From positions 1 through 31,228 of the IMG/VR virus record IMGVR_UViG_3300009128_000939: a DNA stretch of 31,228 nucleotides, one strand, 5' to 3'. Below, one piece after another: positions 8,585-15,525 of this stretch (its first letter is position 1; every line of letters begins with the position of its first letter). Under the pieces are notes generated by a model that saw only the letters and a program-made list of their open reading frames with translations, had not been told where the DNA came from and ran no database searches. The translations under genes and the position numbers were made by a program. The DNA is from a virus.

Positions 8585-9900
8585 ATCCTGCCTCGTTCCT
8601 CTGGTTTCGCCGTTTTCCAGGCGTCGTTCATGGTCATAGTCTGCATGGTGCGTGGTTCTTCCGGCTTGGCCGGTTTGGGGGCAATCTCCCGCCACCCCAT
8701 TGCGAGGTATCGGAAGGCGTCCGCCGCATGGCTTGTCCAGTCATGCAGGGGGCGATCCCTGAACACATTGTTCTTTTCGTCAAAATCCGCCCGGTATTGG
8801 CGCAGTGCCTCGATACCGTCCCGGCATTTCACCTCGTCGAAATACATACGGGGCAACAAAACCCTTGCGGCGTTAATACCGTCATCAATCTTGTGGGCAG
8901 GTATCAGGCGCGGCTTGCGGCCCAAACCCTGCAAGGTTTCAATCCTTGTGCGCCCGGTTCCCAATTCCCGCACCTTGGCGTCATGGGGAACCCAGTCAAA
9001 CTTGTATTTATAAGGCTTGCTCTCAAGCACCTTGGCGTAATGGCCGAGGCTAAAACCACTGTTCTCGTAGAAATCAATGACGCGGATTTCATTGCCCGCC
9101 GCCTGCCAGAACCAGATAGCAGTTGAATCCCCTATCCCCAAATCCCAGACCGTGTGGACTTCCAGTTCCGGGTCATAGGGAACATCACATATCCGCCTGT
9201 CCCGTTCCGCGTCGGCTATCTCCTTGCCGAAATAAGCCCCGGCAATCGCCGCCTCAAAGGAACACTCATATTCCTGGGCGTATTGCCCCGGCGTCATGTC
9301 CTTACGAGCCAGACCCAGCTCCTCGTCGTCGATCAGACTGGTTTCAGAGGCCCGCAGCATCATGTCGAACCACTTGGGGTCTTTCACAGCGCCGTCATAC
9401 ACATCGAAAAAGGCGTTGCGCCCTTTCGGGGTGCCGATAAACACCGCCCAGCCCTTGCGATCCGACAAGGCCGGTCTGACAACCTCCCCCCATGTGCGGG
9501 GGTTCATGTCGGCGTATTCGTCGAGAATCACCCCGTCAAGATAGATACCGCGCAACGTGTCCGGGTTGTCGGCCCCGTAGAGCCGCACACGCCCCCCGTT
9601 CCAGAAATCTATACGGAGTTCCGACTCATTGGCTTCGGCCAGCCCTGCCGCCATTAACGGCGCAACCGCCTCCTTTAGATACGTCCAGGCAACATCCTTG
9701 GCCTGCTTGTAAAGGGGCGCGATATAGGCAAAGCGCGGGTTCTTGTTTTCACAGCGTAGAGCGAAGTCCACAAGATCGTGAACGCACGCCACGGTCTTTC
9801 CCGCCCGCCTGTGGCAGACAAGGGCGGCGAACCGTGTTTCCCTCTTGTGAAATGTTACAAACTGTTTCCGTGGCCGATAGCCGAGATCAATCTGCGTCAC
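8581..9900 (-). CDS. Terminase large subunit
   Basis: 439 residues from GTG 9900. ATPase: Walker A-like RRAGKT (residues 31-36), Walker B VILDEYAD (124-131), coupling motif GTPKG (156-160). Nuclease: VWDLGIGDSTA (251-261, with the metal-binding Asp) and HAADAFRYL (391-399). This is the DNA-packaging motor that cuts concatemers and translocates DNA through the portal. The GTG start overlaps the end of terS by 14 bp, and the end overlaps the portal start. Length and motif order are complete. The packaging mode (cos or headful) cannot be told from these motifs alone. Confidence 0.95.
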   Translation of the reverse strand: MTQIDLGYRPRKQFVTFHKRETRFAALVCHRRAGKTVACVHDLVDFALRCENKNPRFAYIAPLYKQAKDVAWTYLKEAVAPLMAAGLAEANESELRIDFWNGGRVRLYGADNPDTLRGIYLDGVILDEYADMNPRTWGEVVRPALSDRKGWAVFIGTPKGRNAFFDVYDGAVKDPKWFDMMLRASETSLIDDEELGLARKDMTPGQYAQEYECSFEAAIAGAYFGKEIADAERDRRICDVPYDPELEVHTVWDLGIGDSTAIWFWQAAGNEIRVIDFYENSGFSLGHYAKVLESKPYKYKFDWVPHDAKVRELGTGRTRIETLQGLGRKPRLIPAHKIDDGINAARVLLPRMYFDEVKCRDGIEALRQYRADFDEKNNVFRDRPLHDWTSHAADAFRYLAMGWREIAPKPAKPEEPRTMQTMTMNDAWKTAKPEERGRI

Positions 9901-10225
9901 GCGGAACGCCGGTGAATACCGACACGGACCCGGAATGCTCTACGTCCTGCTTTTCAGACCACCGCATCCTGGCCTTTGTCCACCAGATTAAAGCCGTTGT
10001 GTCGCCGCTTGTGGCCTTCTGGTAAAGGGTCTGCGCTATCTTGGCGTTTGCTTTTGTGGCCGCCGTGTCCAGTTCTTCGCGGTAGTGTTCCCGTAAGGTC
10101 TTGGGCGCAACGCCTATCACCACCGCAATATCATCTTGCAGGATACCGCCCGCCGCCATAGCCTCTACCGTCTTGCGGCTTTGGTCTGTAGGTTCGTGCT
10201 TGGGCCTTCCACCTTTATCTTTCAT
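9887..10225 (-). CDS. Terminase small subunit-like DNA-binding protein
   Basis: 112 residues. The N-terminus KGGRPKHEPTDQSRKTVEAMAAGGILQDDIAVVIGVAPKTLREHYREEL is a helix-turn-helix of the kind used by small terminases to recognise the packaging site. The next helices (AATKANAKIAQTLYQKATSGDTTALIWWTKARMRW) match the usual oligomerisation region of this group. It is immediately upstream of TerL and coupled to the Mom-like gene by ATGA. It should bind pac or cos and load TerL. Confidence 0.85.
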   Translation of the reverse strand: MKDKGGRPKHEPTDQSRKTVEAMAAGGILQDDIAVVIGVAPKTLREHYREELDTAATKANAKIAQTLYQKATSGDTTALIWWTKARMRWSEKQDVEHSGSVSVFTGVPRDAD

Positions 10226-10932
10226 TCGGCACCCGTTGATTTTGGAGCGTGGCGGTCAGTGCTGCCCTGCCGCTGTGCCGCTGGAACGGCCATCGCCTGC
10301 TTGCCACGCTTAATGCCTTTGTACATGCCCGCACCCGCTTCCTCAATTGCGCTGAATGGCAATTCAGGGACGGTCAGCCTTTCTCGGCACGCCTTATCTA
10401 GAAAATAGATATACCTCATCTGGAAACCGGGCAATGTTTCGGAGCCGGAAAAATCCCTCTTGCTCGTCCCGTGCTTCGCCGCAACGCTACCATCTGCGAG
10501 ACGCACAATGGTACTGTTCTTCTTCAACCCACAAAGGACAAAGCCGCTGGCTCTGTAGATAGTCCCGTCCCCGCATTGAGTGCCGTCCGCGAAGGATACC
10601 ACCCACTTGATCTGCGGATATTGTCTTTTGATAAGCCGAAAGGCCACCCCTATTGCGCGGCTCTCGCTGTTACGCGGCAGCCTCTCTCCGAAGGCCATGC
10701 GATTTAGTTCCAGCATGTCGTTCCATTTGGCTCCGGCGACCAGACCCAACAAATTGCGCCTATCAATTGGAGGGCCAAACTGCATAGCACCCTCTAAGCG
10801 CCCATCAAGGAACACGCCCATATGCAGCTGACTATTCTGCACCACCTTGCCGCTGTAATGGATACGCCTAACAAGGGCCGCCGCGTCTTTTGCGGATATT
10901 GGCTCGACACGCAAATCTTTAGCCGACGCCAT
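10222..10932 (-). CDS. mom: Mom-like DNA adenine modification protein
   Basis: 236 residues from the ATG at 10932, which overlaps the ParB-like gene by 14 bp; an upstream extension to 11004 exists but lies inside that gene. The core (LELNRMAFGERLPRNSESRAIGVAFRLIKRQYPQIKWVVSFADGTQCGDGTIYRASGF) carries the motifs of the Mom family, GNAT-fold enzymes known from phage Mu. Mu Mom converts adenine in DNA to a carbamoylmethyl (acetamido) derivative that blocks many restriction enzymes. Length agrees with Mu Mom (about 240 residues). It sits between a ParB-like gene and terS, so modification would be made late, just before packaging. Activity on this phage DNA is inferred. Confidence 0.85.
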   Translation of the reverse strand: MASAKDLRVEPISAKDAAALVRRIHYSGKVVQNSQLHMGVFLDGRLEGAMQFGPPIDRRNLLGLVAGAKWNDMLELNRMAFGERLPRNSESRAIGVAFRLIKRQYPQIKWVVSFADGTQCGDGTIYRASGFVLCGLKKNSTIVRLADGSVAAKHGTSKRDFSGSETLPGFQMRYIYFLDKACRERLTVPELPFSAIEEAGAGMYKGIKRGKQAMAVPAAQRQGSTDRHAPKSTGAE

Positions 10933-11551
10933 ATTGCCCCACAAACATCTCACAAACGCGGGACAAAGCGTTCCCGTTCCCGTTTTCGTTTGGTGAGTCA
11001 ACAAACTCGCCCATCTCTTTGGCTATACGCAAGGCGTTAGAAACACTGTCGGCCTGCTCGTCGTGAAGTGTAAACGTCATTTGCTGGAAAGGTGACTTTT
11101 CACCATCCGGGAGGTCCGGGTATTCATCAATTGGCGTTGGGTTTAATGCGTCTAATTCGCCTTCATCGAAGCCAAGGGCTCCAATGTCAAACCCAAGTGC
11201 ATCTAACTCGCCGATCTCACAGCGCAACAAATCCAAATCCCACCCGGCGTTCAGGGCCAGCTTGTTATCAGCAATAACCAGGGCTTTGCGCTGCGCCTCG
11301 GATAAATGGTCAAGCGCGATACAAGGCACATCATCCATGCCAAGTTTCTGCGCCGCCAAAAGCCTGCCGTGGCCAGCGATAATTCCCCGATCCCCGTCAA
11401 TCAACAAAGGGTTGGTAAAGCCAAACTCCTTAATGCTGGCCGCTATCTGCGAAACCTGTTGCTCGCTGTGCGTCCGGCTGTTGTTGATATACGGAATCAG
11501 GTCAGAAACCGCGATATACTCAATTTCCTTTTTATCCACGGTAAAAACCAC
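10919..11551 (-). CDS. ParB/Srx-like domain protein next to Mom
   Basis: 210 residues from GTG 11551, with GGAG 10 bp upstream. The N-terminal 100 residues are a ParB-like domain: VSDLIPYINNSRTHSEQQVSQIAASIKEFGF, then the conserved box GIIAGHGRLLAA (56-67) and LDHLSEAQRKALVIADNKLA. In many phages this domain is fused to a DNA methylase; here it stands alone and is followed by an acidic linker and a short C-terminal domain. ParB/Srx domains bind CTP or ATP, and some act as nucleases. The adjacency to Mom suggests a partner role in DNA modification or target selection, but this is inference. It is not accompanied by ParA, so a partition role is unlikely. Confidence 0.85.
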   Translation of the reverse strand: MVFTVDKKEIEYIAVSDLIPYINNSRTHSEQQVSQIAASIKEFGFTNPLLIDGDRGIIAGHGRLLAAQKLGMDDVPCIALDHLSEAQRKALVIADNKLALNAGWDLDLLRCEIGELDALGFDIGALGFDEGELDALNPTPIDEYPDLPDGEKSPFQQMTFTLHDEQADSVSNALRIAKEMGEFVDSPNENGNGNALSRVCEMFVGQYGVG

Positions 11552-11732
11552 GTTTAATCTGCTCCGTCTTTCCTCCGGGGTGTCCCGTCAGTCTTGGTTG
11601 ATTTGATCCCTCGTAAATCTGCTCCGGGTCGTATTCGATTGATTTACCCCCCTGGTGTATCCGTGCAATCTCCCGCTTCCATTCCTCTAGATCGTCGAAG
11701 TCTTTGGGGATTAGCTTTATGTGGTCTTGCAT
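11532..11732 (-). CDS. Small hypothetical protein, first gene of late operon
   Basis: 66 residues (MQDHIKLIPKDFDDLEEWKREIARIHQG, then KSIEYDPEQIYEGSNQPRLTGHPGGKTEQIKRGFYRG). The composition is charged and the reading frame overlaps the ParB-like start by 20 bp. No strong ribosome-binding site precedes the ATG. A short upstream ORF (11770-11747, 7 codons) with GGAG before it could act as a leader. No family is recognised. If real, it is the first protein of the late transcript after the terminator at 11.91 kb. Confidence 0.45.
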   Translation of the reverse strand: MQDHIKLIPKDFDDLEEWKREIARIHQGGKSIEYDPEQIYEGSNQPRLTGHPGGKTEQIKRGFYRG

Positions 11733-11863
11733 TCAGGTTGTTTCATTTATGCGCCGTCGAGTCCGTCCATGACGATTCTCCAAAAGATAACCCCGCAAGC
11801 CGGAACCTACATACCTCTTTAAACTGGTGGAGTCGTCCGGGCGCCGCCCCCGGAGTTTGCCGT

Positions 11864-11885
11864 TAAGATCATTTAACTGATCTTA
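11864..11885. repeat. Inverted repeat TAAGATCA-6-TGATCTTA
   Basis: Perfect 8-bp arms with a 6-nt A/T loop, downstream of the terminator at 11.91 kb in the leftward direction. It could be a regulator-binding palindrome or a weak hairpin. It does not match the AATAAG/CTTATT operator of the immunity region. Confidence 0.4.
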
Positions 11886-11910
11886 TTTGGCCGTTCTACT
11901 CGACCCCATG

Positions 11911-11944
11911 AAAAAACCCGGCAGGATTGCTCCGACCGGGCTTT
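11911..11944 (-). terminator. Strong intrinsic terminator
   Basis: Leftward RNA reads CCCGG-TC-GGA-GCAA-TCC-TG-CCGGG and then six U (11916-11911). This gives a 5-bp GC clamp, a small internal loop, a 3-bp stem and a GCAA tetraloop. The A residues before the stem can pair with the U tract. It separates the replication operon (12029 and beyond) from the late operon (11732 and below). Because a promoter candidate lies only about 50 bp upstream, it may also be the site of late-gene antitermination. Confidence 0.8.
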
Positions 11945-11995
11945 GTGTGCGCCTCAAGGGTTTAATCTTGACGCACGAATTACATGTTATCTGGT

Positions 11996-12024
11996 TACAT
12001 ACACTTTTCGGGCAAAGGTGTCAA
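11996..12024 (-). promoter_or_regulatory. Candidate late promoter
   Basis: Leftward: perfect -35 TTGACA (12024-12019), 17-bp spacer, -10-like TATGTA (12001-11996). It begins just after the stop of the last early gene (TAG at 12031-12029). The -10 is weak (3 of 6 consensus bases), which would be typical of a phage promoter that needs an activator or antiterminator. Transcripts would start near 11990 and meet the terminator at 11944-11911 almost at once. Confidence 0.5.
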
Positions 12025-12028
12025 GCGG

Positions 12029-12700
12029 CTATTTCCCCCTCACCAGCTCGGCAAACCGCCCCAGCCACTGCCTTAATATTTCCACCAACCCCTCCGTCGG
12101 GATTTTATATCTCCGCGCCGTTTCCTTTAACCCCGTCCCGTCGATCACCACCCCTAGAATCATATCCGCGTTAATCACTGATTCTTTCAACTCGTCGAGC
12201 CATGGCAAATACGCTTTTGACCTGATTAACGACAAATCTTCCGTCAGTGGTTCGTATTTACCCCCTCCCCCTCGATCATACCGCCCAATCCGAGCCATGC
12301 ACGGCGCGGTGGTGGCGATGTAGAGCCTCTCGATGGTCAGAGCCGCAGAAAGGTGTTCATCGGCCAAGCGCCCCGCTTTATAGAGCCGCGCAATCGGCCC
12401 TGTAATCTGTGGCTTGGTCGCTGTCTCGCCTGTCGGCCCATCCTCGTTGTTCAGATTGGCGTATTTAAATTCCTCTAACAGTTCAACCAACTCAAACACG
12501 GCCAGTTGAGCAAAATGCCGCGCCGGTCCCGCACACACATTGGCTTGCCCCTGATATTTGTTTAGCAGTTGGACAGCCTTCTCCCGTGCGTCTGTCTTGC
12601 GCCCGACAAATTCAAACCTCAAAGCAGAGAGCGTTTTCATAAACAACCCCCATTCCTCTGTACTGGTGGCGCAATTGGGGAGAGGAATTACCTTGTTCAT
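12029..12700 (-). CDS. Hypothetical protein with C-terminal HTH-like segment; late regulator candidate
   Basis: 223 residues. No certain family. The N-terminal half is helical (FVGRKTDAREKAVQLLNKYQGQ, HFAQLAVFELVELLEEF). The middle contains IERLYIATTAPCMARIGRYDRGGGGKYEPLTEDLSLIRSKAYLPWLDEL. The end (VVIDGTGLKETARRYKIPTEGLVEILRQWLGRFAEL) looks like a helix-turn-helix, with GTGLKETARRYKI as turn and recognition helix. It is the last gene of the replication operon and lies directly upstream of a promoter and terminator pair. That is the position of the antiterminator Q in lambdoid phages, so a late-gene regulator is a reasonable guess, but only from context. Confidence 0.6.
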   Translation of the reverse strand: MNKVIPLPNCATSTEEWGLFMKTLSALRFEFVGRKTDAREKAVQLLNKYQGQANVCAGPARHFAQLAVFELVELLEEFKYANLNNEDGPTGETATKPQITGPIARLYKAGRLADEHLSAALTIERLYIATTAPCMARIGRYDRGGGGKYEPLTEDLSLIRSKAYLPWLDELKESVINADMILGVVIDGTGLKETARRYKIPTEGLVEILRQWLGRFAELVRGK

Positions 12701-12745
12701 TCTTCCCCTTTCTGCCAGTTCATGCCGCCCTCTCCCTTATTTCCA

Positions 12746-13201
12746 TTACGCCACACCATTCCAACCGGCCACCATCTGCGCCTTTTGCGCCCGGTGGAGT
12801 TTGGCCCTCTCCCGGTTTTTGTGCTGCTCGCAAAACGTCAGAAAATCGGCAATCGAGGGCGGGCTTGGGTATTTGTGGGTGCGGATTAAATCCGTTGCCG
12901 CCTGATCGAGAACGCAATCTGGAAACTCTGAAAACTGCCGGAACCATTCCTTCATTCCGCCCTCACTCGGCGGGGTCAGAACCGAAAACAGCCGGTCCAG
13001 AACAACCGCTAAACCCTTTTCTCCCGCCGGGGATAATCGCTTTTCCTCGGCAATCACCACCTGGGCCGCGTCATTCGCCACACTCACCGAAACAGGTAAA
13101 TCCATGTTACCGTCCCATTCCTGCAACGATCCGGCTCCGTCGCTCGTCGTCAGAGATTTCCCCCTTGCGGGTAGTTTGACCACTTCGCCTATTTGCTTCA
13201 T
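12746..13201 (-). CDS. Replication-associated protein (helicase-loader-like position)
   Basis: 151 residues from the ATG at 13201 (MKQIGEVVKLPARG). AAAGGCG precedes it by about 5 bp, and the longer frame to 13354 lies inside the DUF1376 gene. The visible C-terminal region (GGMKEWFRQFSEFPDCVLDQAATDLIRTHKYPSPPSIADFLTFCEQHKNRERAKLHRA) is helical. The pattern 'fp..vl..a..dl......pp..adf' resembles proteins annotated as DnaT/P-like or 'phage replisome' partners that follow DUF1376 genes. No Walker motif is present, so it is not a DnaC-type ATPase. The role in loading host helicase is inferred from position. Confidence 0.55.
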   Translation of the reverse strand: MKQIGEVVKLPARGKSLTTSDGAGSLQEWDGNMDLPVSVSVANDAAQVVIAEEKRLSPAGEKGLAVVLDRLFSVLTPPSEGGMKEWFRQFSEFPDCVLDQAATDLIRTHKYPSPPSIADFLTFCEQHKNRERAKLHRAQKAQMVAGWNGVA

Positions 13202-13841
13202 TTTTTCGCCTTTTCGCTTCCATTCTGCAAAAATTCCGATAAGCGGCGCGGTAACATTTGTAGGTTTTCCCGGTGGCTTGGCAGTATCCGCGCAAATCCT
13301 CCAACACCGCAGGGGGGTCGCATCCATACCGGATTGCGTATTGCTCGTCGTCATGGGTTAAAACAAAATCATCCAACAGGGGTTTTTCTTTTTTATATAT
13401 TTTTTCTTTCTTTCTTTCTGGTATCTGGCTTCTGGTATGCTGCCTTGTTTTTTGCAGCCCTTTTCCCGTTAAGTTGTTGATTTCCCTTAATTCTGCCCTT
13501 TTCTCGGCGGTTTTTAATCCACCTTTCGCGCCATTTTCGACAAACTTTCGCGCTTCTTTCGCGTCGTTTTCGCGCGTTTTTTCTGCCCGAAAATTATCCA
13601 AACACTCTCCGCTTACGAAAATCTTGCCCTTGTCGATCAGTTTTTGGCGGATGATTTTCCACTTACGAACAGAGCAGCCACAGGCGCGGGAAATCCATTG
13701 GGGGTCGTCTGGTATTGCCGCGCCCCTGTCGTAAATCAGATCGAGACAAACCGAATATGCGCCCTTCTCCTCAAGGGATAATTCCAGGGTGCCGGTGATG
13801 AAGTCGGCCCCATAACGCTTATACCAAGGCCGTGCGCTCAA
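13107..13841 (-). CDS. DUF1376 (YdaU-like) replication protein
   Basis: 244 residues from TTG 13841, which overlaps the upstream stop as TTGA and has GGAAGGTGG just before it. The N-terminal 90 residues (RPWYKRYGADFITGTLELSLEEKGAYSVCLDLIYDRGAAIPDDPQWISRACGCSVRKWKIIRQKLIDKGKIFV) are a clear DUF1376 domain, a winged-helix-like module found in phage replication proteins such as YdaU of the Rac prophage. The centre is a lysine-rich linker and the C-terminal part (DDFVLTHDDEQYAIRYGCDPPAVLEDLRGYCQATGKTYKCYRAAYRNFCRMEAKR) is helical, as in replisome organisers. It probably marks or opens the phage origin. Confidence 0.8.
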   Translation of the reverse strand: MSARPWYKRYGADFITGTLELSLEEKGAYSVCLDLIYDRGAAIPDDPQWISRACGCSVRKWKIIRQKLIDKGKIFVSGECLDNFRAEKTRENDAKEARKFVENGAKGGLKTAEKRAELREINNLTGKGLQKTRQHTRSQIPERKKEKIYKKEKPLLDDFVLTHDDEQYAIRYGCDPPAVLEDLRGYCQATGKTYKCYRAAYRNFCRMEAKRRKNEANRRSGQTTRKGEISDDERRSRIVAGMGR

Positions 13842-14125
13842 GCCGCCACCTTCCTTGCGAACGCCCTGCAATTCCCGCATAGGCGGTTGAACCTTCCGTC
13901 AGCCGTGAAATCCTTGTGGCATCTCAGGCATGTGCGCCCCACCTTTTCAATCTGCGGGTTCTCTGTTTTGATATAATCCTCAACCGTTCCTCGTCTGGTA
14001 TAAAAACGGTGGGCGCAGGTCTTTGGGCGTCGGGTCAGCCTCTTGCCGATCTGCCGCCATGTTGCTTTGCGTTCCCGCATGGCATCCATTATCCTGTCGT
14101 CCTCCGACGTCCATTGTTTTCTCAT
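13838..14125 (-). CDS. SANT/Myb-like plus zinc-finger DNA-binding protein
   Basis: 95 residues from the ATG at 14125 (ATGA overlap with the DnaA-like gene). The N-terminal half KQWTSEDDRIMDAMRERKATWRQIGKRLTRRPKTCAHRF fits a SANT/Myb-type helix-turn-helix. The C-terminal half has two CxxC pairs, CLRCHKDF (near residue 67) and CGNC (near residue 84), making a four-cysteine zinc finger. Both modules suggest nucleic-acid binding. It sits between a DnaA-like gene and the DUF1376 gene, so a part in origin recognition or early regulation is likely. No exact family is claimed. Confidence 0.7.
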   Translation of the reverse strand: MRKQWTSEDDRIMDAMRERKATWRQIGKRLTRRPKTCAHRFYTRRGTVEDYIKTENPQIEKVGRTCLRCHKDFTADGRFNRLCGNCRAFARKVAA

Positions 14126-14463
14126 GCCGCCTTCCTCATACGCCATGTCTGGGATAGTTTTCGTGTTGCTTCCTTGCGCTTAAACGTCACCCTCGCGCCG
14201 ATCCGTGTAATAAGGGCGGCGAGGTTAGGATTGCGCTCAACCCGGCTCTCCGCAGCGTTTATGCCCTTGATTATGGTTGTGTGGTCACGATCCAACATCC
14301 GTCCGATTTGGGGCAGGGAAAGACTGGTGGAATTTCGCGCGATCAACATGACATATTGGCGAGGCCATGCAATATTCCTTGACCTGCGGGGAGAAAATAT
14401 CCACTGAATCGGAATATCAAATTCCTTCGATACCTCAATAGCGATTTGCTCAACAACGTTCAT
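14122..14463 (-). CDS. DnaA domain IV-like protein
   Basis: 113 residues. Residues 28-70 (RSRNIAWPRQYVMLIARNSTSLSLPQIGRMLDRDHTTIIKGI) match the C-terminal DNA-binding domain of bacterial DnaA, including the DHTT signature that contacts DnaA boxes. The AAA+ ATPase domain is missing, so it can bind DnaA boxes but not assemble a DnaA filament. It may recruit host proteins to the phage origin or compete with host DnaA. It is coupled to neighbours on both sides (14-bp overlap with the membrane-protein gene; ATGA with the zinc-finger gene). Confidence 0.85.
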   Translation of the reverse strand: MNVVEQIAIEVSKEFDIPIQWIFSPRRSRNIAWPRQYVMLIARNSTSLSLPQIGRMLDRDHTTIIKGINAAESRVERNPNLAALITRIGARVTFKRKEATRKLSQTWRMRKAA

Positions 14464-14659
14464 TGAAGGCCCTCCTCACCGCGTATTTTCTCAGAAAGGC
14501 CCATAACGTATAAATCACCGTCACTTCCGTGGCCGACTGGACGGAGGGAACAAATCCCCAAAATGGCAGAACGTAATAGGTGAGAAGCCACGAACCGACA
14601 AAACCGACAAAAACATCCGTCAGGGTTTCAATTATGGAGTGACGGCGGGTTTGCTTCAT
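14450..14659 (-). CDS. Small membrane protein (DUF7220-like)
   Basis: 69 residues from the ATG at 14659 (ATGA overlap with the preceding gene). The starting pattern KQTRRHSIIETLTDVFVGFVGSWLLTYYVLPFWG and a second hydrophobic helix (EVTVIYTLWAFLRKYAVRRAFNE) fit a small two-helix membrane protein family frequent in phage early regions. I recall it as DUF7220 but am not sure of the number. The role is unknown. It is not next to the lysis genes, so it is probably not a holin. Confidence 0.7.
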   Translation of the reverse strand: MKQTRRHSIIETLTDVFVGFVGSWLLTYYVLPFWGFVPSVQSATEVTVIYTLWAFLRKYAVRRAFNERC

Positions 14660-15159
14660 GCCGCCCTCCCGTAAAAGGCCGTTGCCGGGATTTCTTCCTT
14701 GCCAAACAGATACCAGGCGCAATTATCTTTACCCGTCATCTTGGAATCGGGAATCCATTTCACCCGTCCAACCGACACGATCTTGACGCAGCGCTTCATG
14801 TATTCCGCAGATTGTTTCGTGTGCATCCAGTCGGCATCGAATAAAAGCCATGTCGGCGCTATGCTCGACAGGTGCAGAATGAGAGGGTGGAGGATTTTTC
14901 TATCCCACGGCGGGTTGGTGATAAAACAATCACCTAAACACTGGTCTATACTCAACGCATCAACACCGCCTTTAATGTCTGATTCAGCCATGCAAACATG
15001 GCCGTTCTTCCATAAGTGCCGCGCCAGATCGCCATCACCGTAACAAGGTTCATCGAACCCTGTGGGGATTTTTAAATGCGACAAAAGCGGAATCACGGCC
15101 TCATAAGGCGTCGGGTAAAAGTCCCGGTCTATACGCGGAAAATCAGACCGCTTACCCAT
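14656..15159 (-). CDS. Class I SAM methyltransferase-like (putative DNA adenine methylase)
   Basis: 167 residues from the ATG at 15159, overlapping the nuclease gene by 8 bp. The motif-I region is FDEPCYGDGDLARHL, preceded by the DFYPTPYEAVIPLL signature of phage and plasmid N6-adenine methylases. The catalytic motif is FITNPPWDRKILHPLI. The sequence between motifs (HVCMAESDIKGGVDALSIDQCLGDCF) fits a short Rossmann fold. It may methylate DNA for self-protection or timing. The protein is small and the motif I glycine pattern is atypical (EPCYGDGD), so activity should be verified. Confidence 0.7.
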   Translation of the reverse strand: MGKRSDFPRIDRDFYPTPYEAVIPLLSHLKIPTGFDEPCYGDGDLARHLWKNGHVCMAESDIKGGVDALSIDQCLGDCFITNPPWDRKILHPLILHLSSIAPTWLLFDADWMHTKQSAEYMKRCVKIVSVGRVKWIPDSKMTGKDNCAWYLFGKEEIPATAFYGRAA

Positions 15160-15484
15160 CACCACCCGCCAGTTCGATATAAACACGGAACGGCATCACA
15201 ACCAAAGTCTCCCGGTTATCCTCTCGCAGAAACAGAGCGTCATTATCGCCCAGCCATTCATTCAGCCATTTGGGGAATTGTTTTCGTGCCTTCACTTCGC
15301 AAACCAGGGGGGCAGATCGTCCCACGGGGTAAACGTCAATATCGGCGTCGTGGGTGTAATGGGAGGCTCCCGACATAGGGACTCTCACGGCGTCAATGCC
15401 GTGGTCTTTGTGGAGATTGACGATTTCCCGCTCAATCCTCGCGCCTTTGTCTCTGCTCTTTTTCCCCACCCCTTTTCCTTTCAT
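15152..15484 (-). CDS. PDDEXK nuclease, Holliday junction resolvase-like
   Basis: 110 residues. SRDKGARIEREIVNLHKDHGIDAVRVPMSGAS supplies the N-terminal helix with the conserved Glu. DADIDVYPVGRSAPLVCEVKARK gives the D...ExK catalytic core. This matches the small archaeal Hjc / phage resolvase and VRR-type nucleases. It lies in the replication operon, so it probably resolves branched replication or recombination intermediates before packaging. Confidence 0.75.
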   Translation of the reverse strand: MKGKGVGKKSRDKGARIEREIVNLHKDHGIDAVRVPMSGASHYTHDADIDVYPVGRSAPLVCEVKARKQFPKWLNEWLGDNDALFLREDNRETLVVMPFRVYIELAGGDG

Positions 15485-15525
15485 GGGTGTTGTTATTCGT
15501 TACGCCGCCGCCCTCTGTGTGAATT

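Larger units (their letters stand above)
11733..12028. other. 296-bp control gap between early and late leftward genes
   Basis: No convincing gene lies here. From right to left it holds a promoter candidate (12024-11996), an intrinsic terminator (11944-11911), an inverted repeat with 8-bp arms TAAGATCA (11864-11871) and TGATCTTA (11878-11885), a GC hairpin TCCGGG/CCCGGA (11836-11854), and a 7-codon ORF with GGAG (11770-11747). I looked for a tRNA in both strands and could not form a cloverleaf. The combination suggests regulatory RNA or an antitermination region. Confidence 0.6.

Noticed and set aside
10919-11551. ParB as a plasmid-type partition protein
   Set aside because: No ParA gene and no parS-like repeats nearby; the family is widespread in phages beside DNA-modification genes.
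11760-11910. Possible tRNA or small structured RNA upstream of the late operon
   Set aside because: GC-rich stems and a CCCCA stretch caught my eye, but no acceptor, anticodon and T-arm set can be formed on either strand.
12720-12947. 75-codon minus-strand frame inside the loader-like gene
   Set aside because: It overlaps the better-supported frame 12746-13201 almost completely and has low-complexity Arg/Ser/Pro content.
13385-13425. CTTT repeat (tctttctttctttc) as a microsatellite or terminator U-tract
   Set aside because: On the minus strand it codes the Lys/Glu-rich linker of the DUF1376 protein, and no stem precedes it.
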